This document shows positions 1 through 8,510 of a DNA stretch of 64,000 nt, piece after piece; positions within the stretch are counted from its first letter, which is position 1; the number at the start of each line of letters is the position of its first letter. A program made the translations under genes and the position numbers. The notes under the pieces were generated by a model. It was not told where the DNA came from. It made no database searches and saw only the letters and a list, made by a program, of their open reading frames with translations. Source of the stretch: Streptomyces lunaelactis (GTDB taxonomy: Bacteria > Actinomycetota > Actinomycetes > Streptomycetales > Streptomycetaceae); contig NZ_CP026304.1 of assembly GCF_003054555.1 (NCBI RefSeq), positions 7,564,001-7,628,000 of the forward strand, given 5' to 3'.

Positions 1-733
1 CGCCGGCGCAGGCCAGCACCAGCCCGTGCTTGACCCGTTCGATCCGCTCCGCGTTGCGGGCCAGCCAGGTGATCGCCCCGATGGTGCCGGGCGCGAACAG
101 GAACCGGTAGGTGTACCACGGCGTTTCCTCCGCCAGCGCCTGGGCCAGGAACGTCGCCACCGCGATGCCGGCCAGGTTGTCGTTGGCCAGCGACGGGTGG
201 CAGACGTGGCAGGAGACGATCACCTCGTCGGGGACCTGCCCGGGGACCACGTGCTCGGCGTAGGTGAGGTGGCCATCGGTGAGTGTGGAGTCGATGAGCA
301 CCTCGTAGTCGCCGTCCGGCAGTGCGTCCAAGGTCTCCTGGGCCAGGCAGAACCCCCATTCCGGCTGGTAGTAGCTGGTGCGGTACGGCACCCAGGCCGG
401 GTGGTCCGGCAGGGTGTGCAGGTGTCCACGCAGCTCGGCCAGCGGCATGGTCGCCGACACCGGCACGCTGTAGCCGAGCACGTGCAGGCTGGACGCGGCG
501 AAGTCGACGACCCGGTTGCCGGCGGTGTCGGCGATGTACGCGTCCCGGATGTTCCACTCCTGCGGCACCGTCCAGTCGAGCACCTGCGTCCCGGTCGGTA
601 CCTCGTGCACCTGCAGCGGGACGTACTCGTCGACGATCTCCAGGGTGGCGCGCACACCGTCGCCGGTGATGCTCCGGCACAGCGGGTACAGCCGCTCCAC
701 CAGCGCATGCATTTCTTCGCCGGACGAGGTCAT
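1..733 (-). CDS. DUF4910/DUF2172-type aminopeptidase-like protein (partial, 3' end outside window)
   Basis: The last visible gene of the polysaccharide operon; 244 codons are present and the C-terminus lies beyond the left edge. The N-terminus (MTSSGEEMHALVERLYPLCR) followed by RSITGDGVR and the later stretch CHVCHPSLANDNLAGIA are typical of the DUF4910 aminopeptidase-like family, in which a His/Asp pair in the CHPSxxNDN stretch resembles M28 metallopeptidase zinc ligands. The start is ATG 733-731, overlapping the TGA of the epimerase gene (ATGA), so translation is probably coupled. Family members commonly sit in carbohydrate cassettes with PIG-L, cytidylyltransferase and C-methyltransferase genes, exactly as here. 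A role in modifying an amino-sugar or peptide-like substituent is inference. Confidence 0.8.
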   Translation of the reverse strand, partial: MTSSGEEMHALVERLYPLCRSITGDGVRATLEIVDEYVPLQVHEVPTGTQVLDWTVPQEWNIRDAYIADTAGNRVVDFAASSLHVLGYSVPVSATMPLAELRGHLHTLPDHPAWVPYRTSYYQPEWGFCLAQETLDALPDGDYEVLIDSTLTDGHLTYAEHVVPGQVPDEVIVSCHVCHPSLANDNLAGIAVATFLAQALAEETPWYTYRFLFAPGTIGAITWLARNAERIERVKHGLVLACAG

Positions 734-1755
734 CGGCGCCACCGCAGGGTGCCGTCGACGGCGCCGGCCTCGGACGCCGCGCGCAGCACGGCAAGGCGGG
801 TGAAGCGTCGCTCGAAGTCCTCCCGGGTCAGCCCGAACTTCCGGTAGGCGTCGGCGAGTTCGAGCGCGCCCTGCTTCACCGTCCACTCGCAGTCGAAGCC
901 GGGTATCGCGGCGCGGAACCGGGAGAAGTCCACCCGGTACGACCGCGGATCGGCACCGGTCTCCCCGGTGATCACCACCTTCGATCCGGATACCGCCTCG
1001 GCGACCTGCTCGGCGATCTCGGCGACCGTGACGTTGTTGATCTCGCTGCCGATGTTGAACGCCCGGTCGTGCACGGGTTCGCGCGGCGCGACCAGCGCGG
1101 CCGCGAAGGCCCGTGCGATGTCGGCGGCGTGCACCAGTGGGCGCCAGGGGGTGCCGTCGGAGAGCACAAGCACCTCGCCGGACAGGAGCGCGTGGCCCAC
1201 CAGGTTGTTCAGCACGATGTCGGCGCGCAGCCGGGGCGAGTAGCCGAAGGCGGTGGCGTTGCGCATGAACACCGGGCTGAAGTCGCCGTCGGACAGCGCG
1301 TGCAGGTCGTCCTCCACCCGCACCTTGGACTCCGCGTACGGCGTCACCGGGCGCAGCGGGGCGTCCTCGGTCACCAGGTCGTCCCCGCCGGCGGCGCCGT
1401 AGACCGAGCAGGTCGACGCGTACAGGAAGCGCCGCACTCCGGCGTCGCGGGCCAGCCGGGCAAGCCGTACGGACGCGTGGTGGTTGATGTCGTAGGTGAG
1501 ATCCGGCGCCAGCGATCCCAGCGGGTCGTTGGACAGCGCGGCCAGGTGGATCACGGCGTCCACCCCCGCCACGTGGTCGGCCGTGACGTCGCGCAGGTCC
1601 ACCCGATGTCCCGGCGGGTCCGCGGGCGGCGGGCCAAGGACGCAGTCGGCGAACAGGCCGGCGTCAAGACCGACGACCTCGTGTCCGGCGGCCGTGAGGA
1701 CCGGGGCCATCACGGTGCCCAGGTAGCCCTGGTGTCCGGTCAGTAGTACGCGCAA
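730..1755 (-). CDS. NAD-dependent epimerase/dehydratase (extended SDR)
   Basis: A 341-residue extended short-chain dehydrogenase. The N-terminal TGHQGYLG is the Rossmann GxxGxxG nucleotide-binding loop and YAESK gives the catalytic Tyr-x-x-x-Lys; a Ser in YASTCSVYG completes the usual triad. It probably epimerises, dehydrates or reduces a nucleotide-activated sugar for the surface polymer. The start is read as TTG at 1755-1753, because the first beta-strand (RVLLTG) would be lost with any later start and GGGGGAC lies upstream. It follows the PIG-L gene by 3 nt and overlaps the next gene by 4 nt. The exact sugar substrate cannot be read from sequence. Confidence 0.88.
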   Translation of the reverse strand: MRVLLTGHQGYLGTVMAPVLTAAGHEVVGLDAGLFADCVLGPPPADPPGHRVDLRDVTADHVAGVDAVIHLAALSNDPLGSLAPDLTYDINHHASVRLARLARDAGVRRFLYASTCSVYGAAGGDDLVTEDAPLRPVTPYAESKVRVEDDLHALSDGDFSPVFMRNATAFGYSPRLRADIVLNNLVGHALLSGEVLVLSDGTPWRPLVHAADIARAFAAALVAPREPVHDRAFNIGSEINNVTVAEIAEQVAEAVSGSKVVITGETGADPRSYRVDFSRFRAAIPGFDCEWTVKQGALELADAYRKFGLTREDFERRFTRLAVLRAASEAGAVDGTLRWRR

Positions 1756-1758
1756 GGT

Positions 1759-2406
1759 TCAGTCCCCCAGATTGAGCGTGAGTTTGGTGACGGCGAACGC
1801 CTCGGCGTAGCGCGCGTGGCATTCGATGCCGCGGATCCGCGCAAGGCCGAGGAAGGCCTCCCGGTCGTACCAGGGCCGGTGCCGCTGTGAGGGGTAGAGC
1901 TCCTGCAGCAGCCGCACCTTCCGTTCGGCGATCTCCGGCGAGAGCGGCTGGTACGCCGGCGGACGGACGAGATCACCGTCCCACTTGACGATCTCGTAGC
2001 CGAGCACGAGGTGGTCGCGGAATGCGGTGGGTACCAGCTTCGCCAGGCCGCCGTGATCCTGGTGCGCGTCATCGGTGCGCGGGGCCAGCACGAGATCCGG
2101 CTCGGTCCGCGCGCGCAGCTCCTCGACGGCGGCCTTGGCCTCCTCCCAGTGGGCGGGCAGCCGGCCGTCCGGCAGCTTGAGCACGGTCAGCCGCAGGTCG
2201 GCGCCCGGGCAGAAGGCGGCGAGCGCGGCCCGCTCCTCCTGCTCCCGCTCGCTGCCACCGCCGGAGAGCACCAGCGCGTCGACACGGGTACCCGGGTGCG
2301 CGAGGCACATCGTCAGCAGCGTGCCGCCGGCGCCGATGGCGATGTCGTCGCAGTGCGCGCCCACCGCGACGATCCGGTCAAGGCGGCCTGCCCCGAGCCG
2401 GATCAC
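1759..2406 (-). CDS. PIG-L family deacetylase
   Basis: A 215-residue protein with the PIG-L/LmbE zinc motif AHCDDIAIGAGG near residue 19 (usual form AHPDD, here with Cys for Pro) and the second motif DDAHQDHGG, which supplies the other His/Asp ligands. These enzymes remove N-acetyl groups from amino sugars. The start is GTG 2406-2404, overlapping the TGA of the upstream nucleotidyltransferase (GTGA); a longer reading frame upstream is only a shadow of that gene. In this operon it probably deacetylates an N-acetylhexosamine residue or a precursor of the methylated sugar made by its neighbours (inference). Confidence 0.87.
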   Translation of the reverse strand: MIRLGAGRLDRIVAVGAHCDDIAIGAGGTLLTMCLAHPGTRVDALVLSGGGSEREQEERAALAAFCPGADLRLTVLKLPDGRLPAHWEEAKAAVEELRARTEPDLVLAPRTDDAHQDHGGLAKLVPTAFRDHLVLGYEIVKWDGDLVRPPAYQPLSPEIAERKVRLLQELYPSQRHRPWYDREAFLGLARIRGIECHARYAEAFAVTKLTLNLGD

Positions 2407-3233
2407 GCGGTCCTCGCCCCGGCGCCGTCCCTGCTGCCGGTCGCGCTCGCCCCCGCGCCGTCCCGTTCCCACACGGCCCACGGGCGGTCGCCCCGGGCGT
2501 ACGCGTCGTCGAGCGCTGCCCGCTCCTTCACGGTGTCGGTCGGCTTCCAGAAGCCACGGTGCTGATGCGCCACCAACCGTCCGCACTTGGCCAGTTGGGC
2601 ACATCCGTCGGCGACCAGGTCCCCGTTCTCCGGTATGTGGTCGAAGACCTCCTGGCGGAGCACGAAGTAGCCGCCGTTCTCCCACAGAGGCATGTCGCTC
2701 ACCGCGGTGATGCCTCCTACCAGGCCGTCCTCGCCCAGGTCCACACAGTGGAACGAGGACTGCGGCGGCACCACCATCATCGACGCACCGGCGTCGCGCC
2801 GGGCGAACCGGTCGATCATCTCCGGCAGCGGGGCGTCGGTGAGCACGTCGGCGTAGTTGGCGAGGAACATCTCGTCGCCGTCCAGGTGGTGCCGCACCCG
2901 GCGCAGCCGCTCCCCGATCGGTGACTCGATGCCGGTCTGCACGAACGTGATCGTCCAGGAGGCGATGTCGGTGGACAGCAGCTCGGTCTGCCCGCCCCGC
3001 AGCACGAAGTCGTTGGACGTCGTCTCCTCGTAGTTGAGGAAGAAGTTCTTGATGTGGTGAGCCCCGTACCCGAGACACAGGATGAACTCCGTGTGCCCGA
3101 AGTACGCGTAGTAGCGCATGACGTGCCAGATCAGCGGCCGCGGGCCGACCATCGCCATCGGCTTGGGCATGTCGTCGGCGGCTCCACTGCGCATACGCAG
3201 CCCATAACCGCCGCAGAACAGAACGACCTTCAT
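2403..3233 (-). CDS. sugar-1-phosphate nucleotidyltransferase, RfbF-like (glucose-1-phosphate cytidylyltransferase type)
   Basis: A 276-residue nucleotidyltransferase. The N-terminus VVLFCGGYGLRM is the nucleotide-binding loop and MPKPMAMVGPRPLIWHVM matches the KPM...G.(K/R)P(I/L)LWH signature of RfbF-like cytidylyltransferases. LANYADVLTD carries the metal-binding Asp position (YGD/YAD). It would activate a sugar-1-phosphate to an NDP-sugar. The last ~30 residues are low-complexity Gly/Ala/Arg. The start is ATG 3233-3231, overlapping the TGA of the methyltransferase (ATGA). CDP-glucose production is suggested by family resemblance, but no CDP-glucose 4,6-dehydratase is visible in the window, so the nucleotide and sugar are uncertain. 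Confidence 0.82.
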   Translation of the reverse strand: MKVVLFCGGYGLRMRSGAADDMPKPMAMVGPRPLIWHVMRYYAYFGHTEFILCLGYGAHHIKNFFLNYEETTSNDFVLRGGQTELLSTDIASWTITFVQTGIESPIGERLRRVRHHLDGDEMFLANYADVLTDAPLPEMIDRFARRDAGASMMVVPPQSSFHCVDLGEDGLVGGITAVSDMPLWENGGYFVLRQEVFDHIPENGDLVADGCAQLAKCGRLVAHQHRGFWKPTDTVKERAALDDAYARGDRPWAVWERDGAGASATGSRDGAGARTA

Positions 3234-4465
3234 GGCTTGACCTCGACAATGCTCAGTTCCGGGATGGGAAAGACCAGCCGGCCGCCCCAGGCGTGCACGA
3301 AGGACAGTTGCTCGACCAGCTCGTCCCGCAGGTTCCACGGGAGAACGAGGACGTAGTCCGGTCTGTCGGCGGCTATCTGCTCGGGCGGCAGGATCGGGAT
3401 GCGGGTGCCCGGGGTGAACCTGCCGTGCTTGTAGGGGTTGCGGTCGACCGTGTACGGGAGCAGGTCGGGCCGGATGCCGCAGTGGTTGAGCAGGGTGTTG
3501 CCCTTGCCCGGGGCGCCGTAGCCGACGACCGTCTCGCCGCGCTCGGCCGCCTCGATGAGGAACCGCAGGAGGTCCCGGCGCACCTTGGCCACCCGAGCGG
3601 AGAACTCGGTGTATCCGGAGAGCTCCTGCAGCCCGGCGGCCTTCTCCCGGTCCAGCACGTCGGCCACCTGCTGGGTCGGCTCGCCGGCCACGTCGGCCGG
3701 CCGGGCCCACAGCCGGATGGAGCCGCCGTGCGTGGGCAGCAACTCGACGTCCACGAGCGCGAGTCCGCCGCTCGCCAGCGCCCGGATCGCGGACGCGACC
3801 GTGTAGTACTGGAAGTGCTCGTGGTAGATCGTGTCGTACTGGTTCTCCTCGATCAGGGTCAGCAGGTGCTGCACCTCGATGGAGACCCAGCCGTCATCGG
3901 CGACCAGGGCGCGCAGCCCCCGGGTGAATCCGACCACGTCGGGGATGTGCGCGTACACATTGTTGGCCACGACCAGGTCCGCCGGGCCGTGCTTGGCGCG
4001 GACGGCCGAGCCGGTGGCAGGGTCCAGGAACTCCGTGAGCGTGGGCACTCCCGCGTCCCGCGCCGCAGCGCCGACGTTCACCGACGGCTCGATGCCGAGG
4101 CAGCGGATGTCCCGGTCCACCACGTGCTTCAGTAGATATCCGTCGTTGCTCGCCACCTCGACCACGAAGGCGTCGGGGCCGAGACCCACCCGCTGTACGG
4201 CGTCGGCGACGAACCTGCGCGCGTGCTCCACCCAGGAGGTCGAGTAGGAGGAGAAGTACGCGTACTCCTTGAACGTCTCCTCCGGCGTGATCAGCGGCGG
4301 GATCTGCGCGAGCCAGCAGTCGGTGCAGACCCGCAGGTGCAGCGGGTACGCAGGCTCTGGCGTGTCCAGTTGGTCCGCGGCGAGAAAACTCTCACACGGC
4401 GGGGTCGCCCCCAGATCGACGACGCTCGCCAGCGTCGCCGAGCCGCAGAGTCGGCATCGTGTCAT
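3230..4465 (-). CDS. sugar C-methyltransferase (zinc-binding, SAM-dependent)
   Basis: A 411-residue three-part sugar C-methyltransferase, resembling the NDP-hexose C-3 methyltransferases of deoxysugar pathways. An N-terminal zinc finger (CRLCG, then CTDCW around residue 47) is followed by a class I SAM-binding core (VVEVASNDGYLLKHV, near residues 100-120) and a C-terminal Methyltransf_14 domain beginning near GYGAPGKGNTLLNHC. The central HEHFQYY carries the family's conserved His/Glu. It adds a methyl branch to a keto-sugar nucleotide. The start is ATG with a 4-nt overlap to the preceding glycosyltransferase gene. Together with the next four genes it forms a sugar-tailoring cassette. Confidence 0.9.
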   Translation of the reverse strand: MTRCRLCGSATLASVVDLGATPPCESFLAADQLDTPEPAYPLHLRVCTDCWLAQIPPLITPEETFKEYAYFSSYSTSWVEHARRFVADAVQRVGLGPDAFVVEVASNDGYLLKHVVDRDIRCLGIEPSVNVGAAARDAGVPTLTEFLDPATGSAVRAKHGPADLVVANNVYAHIPDVVGFTRGLRALVADDGWVSIEVQHLLTLIEENQYDTIYHEHFQYYTVASAIRALASGGLALVDVELLPTHGGSIRLWARPADVAGEPTQQVADVLDREKAAGLQELSGYTEFSARVAKVRRDLLRFLIEAAERGETVVGYGAPGKGNTLLNHCGIRPDLLPYTVDRNPYKHGRFTPGTRIPILPPEQIAADRPDYVLVLPWNLRDELVEQLSFVHAWGGRLVFPIPELSIVEVKP

Positions 4466-5736
4466 GTACTGCCCCCATCCCTGCTCGCGCGGGTGCCCCG
4501 CCGCGAGCCAGCGTTTCCGTTCCCTACCGGCGGCGCGCTGTCCCCGCCGCCGGACCGACCCGCGATCGCGGTGCGGTACCCCTCCACCAGGCGCTCAAGG
4601 CCGACGGCCGGGCTGAACCCCTGCTCGTAACGGCGCCGGGCCGCCTGGCCCATCTCCCGGTTGCGGTCCGGCTCCGCCGCGATCCGGCGTATGCAGGACG
4701 CGAGCGAGGCTGACTCGCCCGGCCGGTGCAGCAGCCCGGTCACCCCGTCCTCGACGAGTTCGACGAAGGCGCCGTGACCGGCGGCGACGGCCGGGACCCC
4801 CGCCGCCATCGCCTCCACGACCACCAGGCCGAACGCCTCCAGCCACGTTGAGGGAGCCACCACGGCCACCGACCGCGCGATGGCCTTCTGGCACTCCGCC
4901 GTGTCGTACAGGCCGACGTACCGCACGTCGTCCCGGCCCGCCGCCCAGGCGGTCACCTCTCGCTCCAGCGGCCCCGCGCCGGCGACCACGAGCGGCACGC
5001 CCACACCGCCGTTCGCGGCGATCTCGTCCCACGCGGCCATGAGCAGCCTCACGCCCTTGGCCTCCGCGAGCCGGCCGAGATAGAGCAGATGGTCGCCGGC
5101 GCTCGTTCGGCGGGCGCCCGGGTCGGGCACGAAGTTGTGCTTCACCGCCAGCCGCTCGGGTGGCATGCCCGCCTGCACCAGGACGTCGCGCTGCGCCGCG
5201 GAGATGCAGAAGAAACGGTCCACGCCGGACCACCACCGCCGCCGGTTGACCGACAGGCTGACCGCGAGCGGCACCGTCGCAAGCCGGGAGTTCCGGTAGC
5301 AGCCGTGCCGGACGGCGGGCAGCGGCGCCGCCCCGACGCACTCGGTGCACGGTCGGCCGTCCCGCTGCAGCGTGCCGGGCGGGCAGACCTGGGTGTAGTT
5401 GTGCAGCGTGGCCACGGCGGGCACGCCGGCGTCGGCGGAGGCGGCAAGCACCGCGGGCGACAGGAGCGGGAAGACGTTGTGGACGTGCACCACGTCCGGC
5501 CGCTCGGTGCGAAGCCGGGTGGCGAGTTCCGCGCGGACCGCAGGGTTCCACGGCACAAGCAGCGGCACCGCGGCTTTGGCAAGCAGGGACCGGGCGGCGA
5601 TGTCGTCGCTGCGCCGTTCGAACACCTCGACCCGGTGGCCGGCCGTGCGCAGCAGCTCCACCTCCTGGTCGACGACCTTGTTCTCCCCGCTCGGCTGCGC
5701 CGAGGCGTAGTGGTTGTGCACCACGAGGATGTGCAT
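4462..5736 (-). CDS. GT4-type glycosyltransferase
   Basis: A 424-residue retaining glycosyltransferase with GT-B fold. The N-terminal domain begins MHILVVHNHYASAQPSGEN and includes DVVHVHNVFPLLSP; the C-terminal domain has LLYLGRLAEAKGVRLL and the GT4 E-x7-E motif (EAFGLVVVEAMAAG). It probably transfers one sugar to the lipid-linked repeat unit at the cytoplasmic membrane face. The start is ATG 5736-5734, preceded by a near-perfect GGAGGTGA ribosome site six bases upstream, unusually strong within this otherwise coupled operon. Donor and acceptor sugars are unknown. Confidence 0.92.
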   Translation of the reverse strand: MHILVVHNHYASAQPSGENKVVDQEVELLRTAGHRVEVFERRSDDIAARSLLAKAAVPLLVPWNPAVRAELATRLRTERPDVVHVHNVFPLLSPAVLAASADAGVPAVATLHNYTQVCPPGTLQRDGRPCTECVGAAPLPAVRHGCYRNSRLATVPLAVSLSVNRRRWWSGVDRFFCISAAQRDVLVQAGMPPERLAVKHNFVPDPGARRTSAGDHLLYLGRLAEAKGVRLLMAAWDEIAANGGVGVPLVVAGAGPLEREVTAWAAGRDDVRYVGLYDTAECQKAIARSVAVVAPSTWLEAFGLVVVEAMAAGVPAVAAGHGAFVELVEDGVTGLLHRPGESASLASCIRRIAAEPDRNREMGQAARRRYEQGFSPAVGLERLVEGYRTAIAGRSGGGDSAPPVGNGNAGSRRGTRASRDGGST

Positions 5737-5738
5737 GC

Positions 5739-6980
5739 TCAGGTCACCTCCGATCTTCGGGCCCATCGTGGGATGCGTCGTCGAGGGACTTCGGGCGTCG
5801 AGAGGGGAGCGGCCGCGGCAGGTGCCGCCAGCAGCGAGGCGGCCAGGGCCAGATGCAGCAGATAGGGCGAGGCGTCGCCAAGGCCGGCCTCGGTGTACGA
5901 CGCGATCGCGCAGTAGCTGATCAGGAAGATCGCGCAGGCCCTCGGCAGCGACGGTGGCCGCAGCAACGCGACGCCGCCCAGCACGATGATGATCGCCGCC
6001 ACCAGGGCGACGCCCGTCATACCCTGCTCGTGGTAAACGGCCAGCCAGCTGTTGTCGATCGGTAGCCCGCCGAACGACTTGTCGCCCAGGCCCGCGCCGA
6101 ACAGGTGCTCCGAGGCCGTGCGGGGTGCTGCCAGCAGGGCGTGCCAGACCTTGGCCCGACCGGTGAGGCTGGTGAAGTTCTCCTGGCTCTGTCCGCGCAG
6201 GAACCACGCCTGCAGCGCGGAGCTGAACCCCACCGCGGCCACGGCGGCGCACAGCACCGCCCAGATGAAGAACCGGCGGGCGGCGGCGCTGGTCAGGATG
6301 AGCGAGCCGATCGCCAACGTCAGCCCGATGAACAGGCCGAGCGTGGCCGTCCGGGTATGGGTCAGAGCGAGCAGGACGAGTGACGGCACGATGACTACCG
6401 CGGCGCTGGCCTTGTCGGTCCGGCGGCCCAGTACGAGCAGCACGGTGAGCCCGATGATCACCGCGGCGTACTGTCCGATCTGCGGCGGGGTGAGCGGCCA
6501 CAACGCGCCGACCAGCCGCCCGCCGTAGAGCTCGGGCATGGCCGCGCCCGGTGAGATGACCAGGCCGGCGGCCACCGACCCGAGCACCGCGAAGTACATC
6601 CGGATGTGGTGCCGGACGAACGTCAGGCTGCCGTCCCACCAGCGGCCGAGCAGCCACAGCGTGCCGATGAAGAGAGCCAGCCGGGCACAGCGGAACAGCG
6701 CGCCGAACCCGGACTCCAGGTTGGCGCTGGAGATCACGCTCGGCACCAGCAGCAGGGTGAGCAGGAACACGAAGGCGCTGGGTCGGATGCGCAGCTGGAG
6801 ATTGACCGCGAGCGCCAGCGCGAACGCGGCGACCAGCGCGCCCATGGTGACCATCTGGATGAGAGAGCGGGGCAGCGGGATGACGGTCTTCGCCCCGGCG
6901 GAGCCGAGCGTGTTGAGGACCAGCAGCCCCCAGACCGTCCCGACGATCTTCGACGTGTGGTCCGTGTGGTCTGGGCTCAT
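5739..6980 (-). CDS. O-antigen ligase/polymerase-like (Wzy-type) membrane protein
   Basis: About 413 residues with some ten or more hydrophobic helices. A periplasmic-type loop containing SLTGRAKVW and FGAGLGDKS resembles the Wzy/WaaL O-antigen ligase domain, where the RxxxW and HN(S)xxL-like region (NSWLAVYHEQG) lies in the large outer loop. It would polymerise lipid-linked repeat units outside the membrane, working with the Wzz-like proteins of the same operon. I chose the ATG at 6980, one base after the stop of the beta-helix gene; a GTG at 6989 in the same frame is the alternative. Family placement is good; the exact polymerase/ligase role is inferred from context. Confidence 0.85.
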   Translation of the reverse strand: MSPDHTDHTSKIVGTVWGLLVLNTLGSAGAKTVIPLPRSLIQMVTMGALVAAFALALAVNLQLRIRPSAFVFLLTLLLVPSVISSANLESGFGALFRCARLALFIGTLWLLGRWWDGSLTFVRHHIRMYFAVLGSVAAGLVISPGAAMPELYGGRLVGALWPLTPPQIGQYAAVIIGLTVLLVLGRRTDKASAAVVIVPSLVLLALTHTRTATLGLFIGLTLAIGSLILTSAAARRFFIWAVLCAAVAAVGFSSALQAWFLRGQSQENFTSLTGRAKVWHALLAAPRTASEHLFGAGLGDKSFGGLPIDNSWLAVYHEQGMTGVALVAAIIIVLGGVALLRPPSLPRACAIFLISYCAIASYTEAGLGDASPYLLHLALAASLLAAPAAAAPLSTPEVPRRRIPRWARRSEVT

Positions 6981-6981
6981 C

Positions 6982-8502
6982 TCAACCACCGTCCCGTGCG
7001 CGGAAGGTGCTGCCCGCGTCCTGCTGGTACGGCGTGCCCTGCCACTGCCCGGAGTCGAGTATCCGGCTCGGGTCGTGGGCGACGAATTTCCATGGGCCGA
7101 GGTAGACGTTGTCGTGCCAGCGGTTGTGCTGCTTGCGGGTGATCGCCTCGGCCACCCGCTCGCCCTGGTACGGCGACCAGTCCGGATAGGTGCCGTAGTT
7201 GGCCAGCACCGCCATTCGGTCGCACTTCGCCGTGCAGTCGACGACGGACGTGTCCAGCACGAAGCGGTTGCCGTGGATGTCCACCCGCTGCGTCTTCCAC
7301 CGGCAGTCGCCGTAGAGCGGTGCGGTGGCGATCGCCGGCTGTGCGCAGCTGTCGGTGTTCTTCACCAGCAACGTGCAGTTACCGGACGAGGTGTTGGCCG
7401 GGCTGTTGCAGAACCGGTCGGCGTTTTCCCAGAGGGTGATCCCGGACCAGTTGTTCTCCAGCACGTTCCGGTAGATCTCGATCTTGTCGGTGCGGGCCCG
7501 GATGCGTGGTTCGCCGCCGGACTCGGACAGGTAGATGGTCGCGAACGGGAAGTTGTCGCCGCGGTCGGCGTACCTGCGGCCCTCGACCCAGTTGTTCCGC
7601 CGGATCGTGTTCTTCCGGATGACCGCGTTGTAGCTGGTCTCGTAGATCAGCGCGGCACCGTCGTTGGCCTCGAGCACGTTGTCCTCGATGCGGAAGTCGT
7701 TGTTGTTGGTGTCCGCCCATAACCCGGCTCCGCGGTTGTCGTGCACCCAGTTGCCGCGTACGTCGGCGCCGTTGACGGCCCAGAACTTGACGCCTCCGGT
7801 GCAGCCGCAGCCCGGCCGCCGCCGCTCCCAGTCGTCCCTGTTGTTGCCCACGATTTCGTTGCCCTCGACCACCAGGCCGCTGATACGGCCGGTGGCCTTG
7901 TAAGCGTTCATGCCGTACTGACCGTTGCCGCGCAGGCAGCTGGCGCTGACCCGCTGGCGGGCACCGGCCATCAGCCCGGCGCCGGAGTTGTTCTGGATCG
8001 TCGCGTGCTCGATCACCCACCCGTCGGCCGAGTCATGGTTGACCACGCCCTCGTCATGCGGCGCGACGAAACCTTGCACGGTCAGGTGGCGGATGGTGAC
8101 GTTGCGGGCGGTGCCGCCGAACGCGTATTGGTTGGTCTTCCGGCCGTCGAGCACCGCGCCTGGCGCGCCGAGGTAGCTGTTCCCCTCCTTGGGGATGACC
8201 TGGGCGTAGCGGTCCGGCCCGAGCCTGTGCTTGCCCGGTCGAAGCCAGAACGTGGTGTTCGGGGGGCTGCTCTTGGTCTTCGCAGCCAGGTCACCGACCA
8301 CCGCGGGGTCGACCGTCACCGCGCCTGCCGGCGCCTTCGCCGGCCCGGCCGCGGGCTTGGCGCACACCCGGGTCACGGGCGTGGACGGCGCAGCGGTCGG
8401 CTTCGCCCGGGCGCCCGGCGTGCTCTCACAGCCGCTCGCCGCCAGCAGGGCCAGCGCCAGCGATGCCGCCGCCAATGCCCAGTGCCGCCTCTTGATCCCC
8501 AC
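6982..8502 (-). CDS. secreted parallel beta-helix lipoprotein
   Basis: A 506-residue exported protein. The N-terminus (MGIKRRHWALAAASLALALL) followed by AASGC is a lipoprotein signal with a lipobox. The remainder is rich in pectate-lyase-type parallel beta-helix coils (repeated N-x-I/V-x-x-N patterns such as NVTIRHLTVQGF and VIEHATIQNNSGAG) and many Asn ladders. It is probably a polysaccharide-binding or -cleaving protein attached to the outer membrane face. The gene lies between the Wzy-like and heparinase-like genes, suggesting it trims or epimerises the polymer; alginate C5-epimerases share this fold, but no catalytic motif can be assigned by eye. The start is GTG 8502. Confidence 0.86.
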   Translation of the reverse strand: MGIKRRHWALAAASLALALLAASGCESTPGARAKPTAAPSTPVTRVCAKPAAGPAKAPAGAVTVDPAVVGDLAAKTKSSPPNTTFWLRPGKHRLGPDRYAQVIPKEGNSYLGAPGAVLDGRKTNQYAFGGTARNVTIRHLTVQGFVAPHDEGVVNHDSADGWVIEHATIQNNSGAGLMAGARQRVSASCLRGNGQYGMNAYKATGRISGLVVEGNEIVGNNRDDWERRRPGCGCTGGVKFWAVNGADVRGNWVHDNRGAGLWADTNNNDFRIEDNVLEANDGAALIYETSYNAVIRKNTIRRNNWVEGRRYADRGDNFPFATIYLSESGGEPRIRARTDKIEIYRNVLENNWSGITLWENADRFCNSPANTSSGNCTLLVKNTDSCAQPAIATAPLYGDCRWKTQRVDIHGNRFVLDTSVVDCTAKCDRMAVLANYGTYPDWSPYQGERVAEAITRKQHNRWHDNVYLGPWKFVAHDPSRILDSGQWQGTPYQQDAGSTFRARDGG

Positions 8503-8510
8503 GCGCCCCC